From Atherinomorus stipes (lineage: Eukaryota > Chordata > Actinopteri > Atheriniformes > Atherinidae), in assembly GCA_023101725.1 (NCBI GenBank), contig JALJCO010001191.1, positions 1-64,000 of the forward strand: a DNA stretch of 64,000 nucleotides. Reading direction: 5' to 3'. Below are positions 56,188 through 64,000 of the stretch, one piece after another. A model generated the notes under the pieces. The model did no database searches, was not told the DNA's origin, and saw only the letters and a list, made by a program, of their open reading frames with translations. Position 1 is the first letter of the stretch, and every line of letters begins with the position of its first letter. The position numbers were made by a program, and so were the translations under genes.

Positions 56188-57099
56188 ACTGCTGAAAGGG
56201 GGGGGGGGGGCAGGCATCGCCAGCATGTAGCGATTAAAACAATGAAAAATTTATTAAATAAAAAAGAATAAATAAAAGTTCTAAAGTAATAAAAGTCTTA
56301 AAAGTAATAAAAGTAATAAAATAAATAAAAAGTCCCCATTATCCAAAAACAGGCCGTCACCTGTACACGTTCACAACTGAAACTAAGAGAAAACTGCAGG
56401 AGGTGAAAATCTGTGGCTTTAATTTTTAGTGTTGCATTCATGAAACCTCTGACTTTCCTCCGGCCACCTCACCGGGACCGTGCCGCATGCTTTTGGCTGT
56501 TGTGTGTATCTTTGGACATCTGCTGTTTCTCAGGGACAGAAGGATTAAACAGAAGCACATAAATAAACTTAAAGCTTTACCATTAATCTAACCATCATCA
56601 GATGTGTAGCGCCTTAGTGATGTTCAGCCTCATCAGAACAGAGCAGCAGGTTTGTTAGGAAGCTAAGTCCTCTAAACTTCCCCACATGGGGGGGATGTTC
56701 CCTCAAGAATTAACTTTAACAATTAAAGTGGAGGAACAGAATAAATGATAAATGCCACAAAGGAGCAAATCTTGGAAATCTTGGAAATCTTGGAAATCTT
56801 TGAAATCGTGGAACGAGCAGAGTGGGTTGATTTCCAGAAACATTTCACAAGTTAAGGTCACTGAAGTTCATTCAGCCCAGAGGAAGGTTTCTCATCGTCT
56901 TACAGCTTCGGTGCTTTATAATTAATGCAGAATGGTCAAGATTCAGACATAAAATATTCAAATGGAGAGACTAAACATACACGGGTTGATTCAACTTGTT
57001 AAATCAATGCAACAACGTTAAATTTAGGCTTTCATTCTGGTTTCTAGATGCATGTTTCCATGAAAGACGCCGTGTAACGTTCAGACGTTCTGGAGGAGT
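56188..57099. other. Spacer with low-complexity tracts
   Basis: Contains a poly(G) run near 56199-56210, AATAAAAGT-rich sequence at 56250-56335, and four to five copies of a 10-bp unit CTTGGAAATC at 56770-56810. No gene. Confidence 0.6.
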
Positions 57100-57407
57100 T
57101 TGACGGCAATGTGGCATCTACTATGTTCATTTCCGGACGCTTCAAAGACAACATCAAAACAAACCTTCAAAAATTCGGCATCACATCCCCTGACTGGGAG
57201 CACATGGCCCTGAACAGGCACCGATGGAGGGAAGCGGTGCAGGAAGGCGCTGCACTTCATGAACAAGAACCCCGCTGTGTTGCGGAATCAAAGCGACAGC
57301 TTCATGTGGGTCACGGATCGGATCTATGCCCACCTGAGGACCCACAAATAGGAAATAGAAAAGGACAGTCATACTCGTCTCAAGTGACCGCCGAAGAAGA
57401 AGAGTAG
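57100..57407 (+). pseudogene. LINE ORF2 C-terminal fragment (RTE-like)
   Basis: Reads SGRFKDNIKTNLQKFGITSP, DWEHMALNRHRWREAVQEGA and VAESKRQLHV. The pattern of RFKD..K..L..F.I....WE..A.DR..WR..V..GA followed by an Arg/Lys-rich tail is that of the C terminus of RTE/BovB-like LINE ORF2. In the full protein it precedes a zinc-finger motif (CP..CGR...SRIGL.SH.R.H). Here only fragments of that finger remain (frame-shifted HLRTH at about 57329-57343). Not a host gene. Confidence 0.65.
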
Positions 57408-57552
57408 CTTATGGTCATTTTTCATTCATACCGATATTGATACCTTTTGTCTCTGAAAAGAAAATCACATGATTGTAAAGTTTGCATTAATATCTTGAAT
57501 TCAAGGGCAAGTAAAGTAAAACTTGAGAACAGAAGAACTGGAAAGAAATACT

Positions 57553-57710
57553 TTTGAAATCATAATAAATTATATTCATGAATAAATTAAACAAAAATAA
57601 GAATAAAAACTTATTTCAGTTATCAAATAACTTTTATTCAGTAAGTTTATTCAGTAGGAAATGTTCAAATATAAAATCTAATAGTAATATTATAAATTTA
57701 CCAAAACATC
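57553..57710 (+). repeat. Dispersed AT-rich repeat (partner 48388-48548)
   Basis: See partner entry. Confidence 0.8.
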
Positions 57711-57743
57711 ATCATCATAATCACTAACGGGAGCAATATTGTG

Positions 57744-59562
57744 ATATCTGATGGGCTACCACCATCTTGTGATACAGAGGCTAGAATCTGATAGGCTACC
57801 ACCATCATGTGATACAGAAGCTAGAATCTGATAGGCTACCACCATCATGTGATACAGAAGCTAGAATCTGATAGGCTACCACCATTATGTGATACAGAAG
57901 CTAGAATCTGATAGGCTACCACCATCTTGTGATACAGAAGCTAGAATCTGATAGGCTACCACCATCATGTGATACAGAAGCTAGAATCTGATAGGCTACC
58001 ACCATCATGTGATACAGAAGCTAGAATCTGATAGGCTACCACCATCTTGTGATACAGAAGCTAGAATCTGATAGGCTACCACCATCTTGTGATACAGAAG
58101 CTAGAATCTGATAGGCTACCACCATCATGTGATACAGAAGCTAGAATCTGATAGGCTACCACCATCTTGTGATACAGAAGCTAGAATCTGATAGGCTACC
58201 ACCATCTTGTGATACAGAAGCTAGAATCTGATAGGCTACCACCATCTTGTGATACAGAAGCTAGAATCTGATAGGCAACCACCATCATGTGACACAGAAG
58301 CTAGAATCTGATAGACTACCACCATCATGTGACACAGAAGCTAGAATCTGATAGGCTACCACCATCATGTGATACAGACGCTAGAATCTGATAGGCTACA
58401 ACCATCATGTGACACAGAAGCTACAATCTGATTGGCTACCACCATCATGTGATACAAAAGCTAGAATCTGATAGACTACCACCATCATGTAATACAGAAG
58501 CTAGAATCTGATAGGCTACCACCATCATGTGAAACAGAAGCTATAATCTGATAGGCTACCACCATCATGTGACACAGAAGCTAGAATCTGATAGGCTACC
58601 ACCATCATGTGACACAGAAGCTAGAATCTGATAGACTACCACCATCATGTAATACAGAAGCTAGAATCTGATAGGCTACCACCATCATGTGATACAGAAG
58701 CTAGAATCTGATAGGCTACCACCATCATGTAACATAGAAGCTAGAATCTGATAGGCTACCACCATCATGTGATACAGAAGCTAGAATCTGATAGGCTACC
58801 ACCATCATGTGATACAGAAGCTAGAATCTGATAGGCTACCACCATCATGTGATACAGAAGCTAGAATCTTATAGGCTACCACCATCATGTGACACAGAAG
58901 CTAGAATCTGATAGGCTACCACCATCATGTGACACAGAAGCTAGAATCTGATAGGCTACCACCATCATGTGATACAGAAGCTAGAATCTGATAGGCTACC
59001 ACCATCATGTGATACAGAAGCTAGAATCTGATAGGCTACCACCATCATGTGATACAGAAGCTACAATCTTATAGGCTACCACCATCATGTGATACAGAAG
59101 CTAGAATCTGATAGGCTACCACCATCATGTGACACAGAAGCTAGAATCTGATAGGCCACCACCATCATGTGATACAGAAGCTAGAATCTGATAGGCTACC
59201 ACCATCATGTGATACAGAAGCAGAATCTGATAGGCTACCACCATCATGTGATACAGAAGCTAGAATCTGATAGGCTACCACCATCATGTAATACAGAAGC
59301 TAGAATCTGATAGGCTACCACCATCATGTGATACAGAAGCTTGAATCTGATAGGCTACCACCATCATGTAATACAGAAGCTAGAATCTGATAGGCTACCA
59401 CCATCATGTGATACAGAAGCTAGAATCTGATAGGCTACCACCATCATGTAATACAGAAGCTAGAATCTGATAGGCTACCACCATCATGTAATACAGAAGC
59501 TTGAATCTGATAGGCTACCACCATCATGTAATACAGAAGCTAGAATCTGATAGGCTACCACC
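57744..59562. repeat. 40-bp satellite array
   Basis: About 45 copies in head-to-tail order of a 40-bp unit containing CTAGAATCTGATAGGCTACC followed by ACCATCATGTGATACAGAAG. A CTTGTGAT variant is common only in the first dozen units; GACACAG and AATACAG variants cluster later. Unit length is constant except one unit with a 1-bp loss near 59221. No spacers, so not a CRISPR array. Confidence 0.97.
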
Positions 59563-61008
59563 CTCGCCATGAGAAGTTGAGATTCACAGGAAACATTTTA
59601 AAGGTGCAGTATGTAACAAAATCAATGACAGAAAAATGTGATATGTAATTCAAAACTGTTTAAATTGGTGTCATCGCTTCACTAGAATAACTGAAATTGG
59701 TGCTTATTTGATTTCGGGCCTTTTTGTGTCCCTCAAAAAATATAAATGTAGGCTACATATTTTACAATCAATGATGACTGTACAAATTTTCTCATGTCCG
59801 TCTAAAATTTCATATTAATAAAAGTGTTTTTTTAAAGCATTTTTATGGAGATATTTTACCGTTTTAACTCTGTTCCCAGCATAGGTTTTTAGATACGTGG
59901 TGTTTTATTTTTCTTCTATAAAATAATAAAAATTGTGTTATTTTTGTTATAAATTCCTTAAAATACAATAGAAGTTGTGATTTCTTGTTGCCCCTTATAT
60001 GCCCCTTTATATTGTTGCCATTACCATCACATTAAATGTTTGTAGATTGGTAGAGTTTATATATAATTTGTTTATCTGCCTATGTCAGTCTGCTGCCACT
60101 CAAGCACATGCTGAACAGAAGGACTACAGACAATTTAAATGATCTAATAATTAGTGTTTTTAAGTGTCATCACCAAACAGCTTGTTGTTTATAAATATTT
60201 AAAGATTTTTGTGTTAAAACTTCACATTTATTTAAAAACATTGTACAGCTCTATGCAACTAAAAAGATTATTCATACTAACTCAACCAGTTAGTACAATT
60301 AGTCCTTAACTGCAAAATGTCATTACCATCATGCTGGCAGGGACATTTCCACAGGGTATCTGACTAAAAGAGAATAATAATAAAAAAAAATCTTATTTTA
60401 AATCTTAATTTAATGTATATAATCATTTATATTTTGACTCACAAATAGATGACAACTTTGGTTTGGCAAGGTATTGTGACATTTTGTGTTTTTAGTGATA
60501 GTTTGAGAAAAAAGACAGCTCAAAAGTGCTCAAAATCAAATAAACACCCTTTTTTTTCCCATTTTGTTAGAATGAGGCATTTTTATCTGAGATTGACTCA
60601 CAGATTAACACTTCTTTATGTCTGGGAGAATTTTGGCCACTGAAGGCCACCGTACCTTAAAAGCATTGCTCGGCATATTAAGTCATTGCTATACCCATCT
60701 TTACCACTAGATGTCAGTAGTTCTTACACTTTTGCCTTTTACTGCTGCGTAAAGAAAATAACGCAGATAATAAGCAGCTTATTTCTTTTTTAGAAAATGG
60801 CAGAACTTTTCTTCATACAGAGGTACTTTAATCTAAGATTTTGTAGTATATACTTCTGTGCAAGATCTATTATTGTGTGTCTGCTTGATCTACCTCTCCT
60901 TTCCTGCGTTTTACGAGGCCCACCCTGTGTATCTGAGTTGTGATGACCTTATGGTTTTGTAACTTGAGGGGGGAGTTACGGCCACCTGTTTATTATCCTC
61001 TTTTGTTA
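59563..61008. other. AT-rich spacer, no gene recognised
   Basis: Starts with TTTTAAAGGTGCAGTATGTA at 59596, a word seen at ends of small fish elements, possibly mirrored by GTACCTTAAAA near 60651-60661. Otherwise AT-rich without coding signal. Confidence 0.4.
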
Positions 61009-61053
61009 ATGAGCAGGCTGATTTGCATATAACATGCAAATCAGCCTGCTCAT
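61009..61053. repeat. Perfect palindrome: two 20-bp arms, 5-nt loop, with octamer motifs
   Basis: Left arm ATGAGCAGGCTGATTTGCAT (61009-61028), loop ATAAC, right arm 61034-61053 is its exact reverse complement. Each arm carries the POU octamer (ATTTGCAT / ATGCAAAT). Confidence 0.97.
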
Positions 61054-61190
61054 CCCTCCATTCTGATTGGCCTGGCACCAAACCACCTTTATCTCCTCCC
61101 TTCCCACCTGCAAACAACCGACCAATCACACCTGGAGCTGCTGCCTTGTGGATAAAAGGACTCACAGATACGCAGTCAATGGCCTGGGAA
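61054..61190 (+). promoter_or_regulatory. Promoter-like stretch downstream of the octamer palindrome
   Basis: Contains ATTGGCC (inverted CCAAT), ACCAATCAC at 61121-61129 and GATAAAAGG at 61151-61159 as a weak TATA-like box, in the order octamer, CCAAT, TATA. No coding region recognisable downstream before the foldback element at 61313. Could be a promoter remnant or part of an LTR; unproven. Confidence 0.3.
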
Positions 61191-61312
61191 CAGTTTGCCC
61201 TCAGTTTGCCCTCTTTTATGGATTTTTTGGTGGCTATGGTTGTGTTTGTTAGGGCTTCTTTAGTTTTAATTTTCAGGTTCTGTTGGTAAACGGTTTTAGC
61301 TGCTGGGTTCCC

Positions 61313-62107
61313 TTAAAGGAATAGTACACACACAGAATCATTTTCTACTCACCCTCATGCTGAGCAAGACTCTGGAGCACTTTTTTAATATCTTAAATGC
61401 AGCCGGATATTGGACAGATTTTCGTTTTCCCCCAACTTTCATATAATGGAGTTCACCGGCGACTGAACCAAAAAGGTCCATAAAAGTCCCCCAAACTTGT
61501 CAATATTCCTCCATACTGCTCGTCCAATGTGATCCAAGTGTCCTGAGTGGGTAGCGTCCAGAATTTACTCTAAATGACATCATCAATTAATGTTACAGCT
61601 TAAACAGTACTACATGTAGCTGCCGTGAAGCGCGCCCCTGCAAGTTCACGACACTACGGAAGCCACGGCCGACGAGATCGCACGTTCTCTTTTTCTTTCT
61701 TTCTTTCTGTGAAACCAATGTCCAACCCCTCTTGTGGTGTCTGCAGCTCTGTCGCTCTTAGCACAATGTAAACAGTGAATTTCTTCTTCTACACTTGCAT
61801 TATCGGCAGAGTAGGCGCTGAACACCTCAGCTTCCGTTGTGTCGTGAACTCGCACAAACGCGCAAATAGAAACTGCAATGTTCAACTGTTATAAAAATAT
61901 ACTAAATGATGTTTCAGTTTATTCTGGATGCTACCCACTCAGGACACGTGGATTACATTGGACGAGCACTATGGAGGAATACTGACAAGTTTTTGTGGAC
62001 TTTTATGGACCTTTTTGCTTTATATGAAAGTTGGTGGAAAATGACACTAGTATAGTCCTACATACTCCTAGAAAAAAAAAAGGAAAGAAAAGAAAGTTAT
62101 CCTTTAA
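61313..62107. mobile_element. TTAA foldback element with long inverted arms
   Basis: Starts TTAAAGGAATAGTACAC and ends GTTATCCTTTAA. Long arms pair: 61430-61565 (CCCAACTTTCATATAATG, GACTGAACCAAAAAGGTCC, GTGTCCTGAGTGGGTAGC) with 61915-62045 in reverse. A second pair is TTCACGACACTACGGAAG with CTTCCGTTGTGTCGTGAA. A left-arm copy exists at 28003-28335. Non-coding. Confidence 0.85.
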
Positions 62108-62305
62108 GGTGTAAAAGTCACGTTGTGGGTCTTGAAAACCTGATGCATAAATTCTGCTCGTACTGAAACATCAGGACGTCTCTGTGTTAATATGAGGCTG
62201 TGGAAGAAAACGGAGACAGAACGGCGTTCAGAGAGAGAGAGGCTGTAAAACAGCTGATGAAGACAGACAGCTGTAACATTACACTCAGCTTCGTAGCATC
62301 ATGAA

Positions 62306-62332
62306 GTGTGTGTGTGTGTGTGTGTGTGTGTG
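62306..62332 (+). repeat. (GT)n microsatellite
   Basis: About 13 GT units. Confidence 0.95.
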
Positions 62333-63350
62333 GATGGAAGCAGGACGTGCAGACGCGACAACGATGCGGCCCTCCTCTGTTGCCGTGGGAGCTGGCTGTT
62401 AAGCACCGCTCCACGCTCCGCGTCCCCGCCTCATCATCAGGAGCTGTTTAGTATTCCGCGGGTGTAAATGGGAGTTTGGCGGGGCACTGGGTGGCAGAGC
62501 GGGCCACTCCGTCATTAACGCGCCCATCGCTGTTATAATATGCCTAATGACATCGCTCTCAGATGGCATGCTGGGAGCTCGACCGCAGGGAGCCCGGCTC
62601 AAACGTCTGCAGGCTCCGACGCCTCCCATCATCAATTCCACATGTCTCCTCACCAAAATCTGAAGCCTCCAGATAATGTCTTTCACGGTTCGGCAGTCTT
62701 ACAGGGGTTCCCTCCTGCCTGGCCTTGAAATGGGCAAATTAATAGTTCCTTTGAAACAAATTGGAATTACACCCCTCGATGCCTTAATGTCAGAATGCGA
62801 GACGTCCCAGGTCTGACTGCTGATGGAGATCTGAGGAGCACATGGTATGGAGGATGTGCAGGACCCCCCCAACCCCCTCTCCGCTCAGCATGGACTGGCG
62901 GGCTGCTGTATTGTCTGTGAAAATGCGTTTCAGCTGCAGCGTTTGCAGGGAAACCCTTCAGAAAGATCTCATTAGACTTCAGGTGATTTATCAGCTGTTT
63001 ATGTGGAAACATTAAATGTCTCGCTGTTCTCTGGTCACAGCCGGCATTTTCTGGGTGGATGTCACACTGGAATATCTGAGAGGAGGAGCGTTTAATGCTG
63101 AGGTCAGTTCGGGGTGTGATAACCTAAAATGCATGAAATGAACAGACTGGATTCAACGCTTTTGTCTGTAAAGTTGAAAAGTAAATATTTCATCCCTTTT
63201 TAACAGTTGTACATTGTTGTGGAGTTAAACTGATCCAGAAATCCTTCATTCTGTGTTTCATGTTTCTATCCATCTATCTTGAAGCAGATGGACTCCAGCA
63301 GCAGAGACCAGACCAGGTGTCTGGACCAGGATGCAGCAGAGACCAGACCG
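62333..63350. other. Single-copy-looking region, no gene recognised
   Basis: 62400-63080 has balanced composition, no repeat signature and homeobox-type words (GGGCAAATTAATAG, CAAATTGGAATTA). Candidate conserved non-coding DNA; no open frame carries a domain. Confidence 0.4.
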
Positions 63351-63351
63351 G

Positions 63352-64000
63352 GTCCACTCCTGTCAGCTAAGATCAGGAAACTGAGGCTACGATTCACACA
63401 GAATCACCAGAACTGGACCACAGAAGATGGAGGAATGTTGCTGGTCTGATGAGTCTCCATTTCTGCTCCACATTCAGATGCTCGACTCAGAATCTGCTGG
63501 AAACATCATGAACATGGATCCATCCTGCCTGGATCAAGGCTTCAGGCTGCTGCTGGTGTGATGGTGGTGGTGGTGGGGGTTTTCCTGGCCCACTTTGGGC
63601 CCCTGAGTACAAACGTGGTGGTTTAACCACCACAGCCTACCTGAGTATTGTTGCTGACCATGTCCATCCTTTTATGACCACAGTGGAGCATCTTCTGATG
63701 CTGCTTCCAGCAGGATGATGATGTCACTAAGATGACATCATCTCCACCTGCTTTCTGGAACATCACCATGAGTTCACTGGACTCCAATGTTCTCCAGAGC
63801 CACCAGATCTCAGTCCAACAGAGCAGCTTTGGGATGAGGTGGAACGAGAGATTCTCAACACGATGAGGTGGAACGGGAGATTTTCATCATGGATCTGCAG
63901 CAACTGTGTGACGCTATCTTGTCATGATGGAGTTAAATCTCTGAGGAATGTTTTCAACACCTTGTTGGATCTTTCACACCAAGAATTAAATCAGATCTGG
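63352..64000 (+). pseudogene. Tc1-like transposase remnant D, runs off the window
   Basis: Nucleotide blocks in order: TCCTGTCAGCTAAGATCAGG, TGGTCTGATGAGTCTCCATT, CATGGATCCATCCTGCCTGG, CACTTTGGGCCCCTGAGTAC, CCTGAGTATTGTTGCTGACC, GAGCAGCTTTGGGATGAGG and ATCTGCAGCAACTGTGTGAC. These correspond to the catalytic half of a Tc1-like gene (EQLWDEVER-type block near 63815-63850). GAGGTGGAACGAGAGATTCTC is duplicated (63837 and 63864). Multiple indels; the 3' end lies beyond base 64000. Confidence 0.8.

Noticed and set aside
57744..59562. CRISPR array
   Set aside because: Units are contiguous 40-bp copies with no unique spacers, in a vertebrate genome.
61054..61310. Histone or snRNA gene promoter
   Set aside because: The octamer, CCAAT and TATA-like order is suggestive, but no histone coding sequence, snRNA body or 3' box follows.

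Overview
This is eukaryotic, non-coding-rich DNA, almost certainly from a teleost fish. The repeat content points there: L2-type LINEs with the GTAAAGCACTTTG-like 3' end, several Tc1-like transposons with DD34E remnants, a PIF/Harbinger locus, hAT-type elements with 8-bp target duplications, a tRNA-derived SINE, many small inverted-repeat elements, and long minisatellites. I found no host housekeeping gene, no rRNA or tRNA gene, and nothing prokaryotic. Species cannot be told from the sequence.

Layout. 0-3.4 kb: a 14-bp minisatellite split by a 5'-truncated L2. 3.4-11.7 kb: low-complexity tracts, two 21-bp minisatellite arrays and small mobile elements. 11.7-18.35 kb: a Tc1-like transposon cut in two by a nearly full-length 5.25-kb L2 (ORF1 with coiled coil and SGNH esterase; ORF2 with endonuclease and reverse transcriptase; three frameshifts), flanked by an ATTTAA duplication. 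19.5-20.7 kb: first copy of a TTAA-flanked element. 22.4-24.2 kb: a dispersed element whose internal 21-bp motif has expanded to about 70 copies. 24.9-29.3 kb: a THAP-finger remnant, three Tc1-like remnants (one split by an L1-like insertion with a 17-bp duplication) and a foldback arm. 30.8-35.5 kb: a nest of TTAA-flanked elements plus an hAT-type element. 37.4-39.2 kb: third TTAA copy, with an expanded 44-bp repeat. 39.9-47.1 kb: composite small elements, LINE fragments, a very C-rich L1-like 3' region and an hAT element with a perfect 8-bp duplication.

49-55.6 kb is the most gene-like part: a PIF/Harbinger locus. A plus-strand transposase exon that appears to have lost its third catalytic residue faces, tail to tail, a minus-strand gene that I reconstruct from four exons (three phase-1 introns, no stop) as a 792-residue MADF-BESS type protein. 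Its third exon is almost entirely a 15-bp minisatellite of about 115 copies, coding a five-residue Ser/Ala-rich repeat. Both genes have poly(A) signals between them. 57.7-59.6 kb is a 40-bp satellite; 61.0 kb holds a perfect 20-bp-arm palindrome carrying octamer motifs; 61.3-62.1 kb is a foldback element; the window ends inside another Tc1-like remnant.

A recurring theme is expansion of short motifs that sit inside mobile elements: the 21-bp, 44-bp, 72-bp, 37-bp and 15-bp arrays all lie within, or match the interior of, a mobile element. Most long open frames in the window are by-products of such arrays and are not genes.
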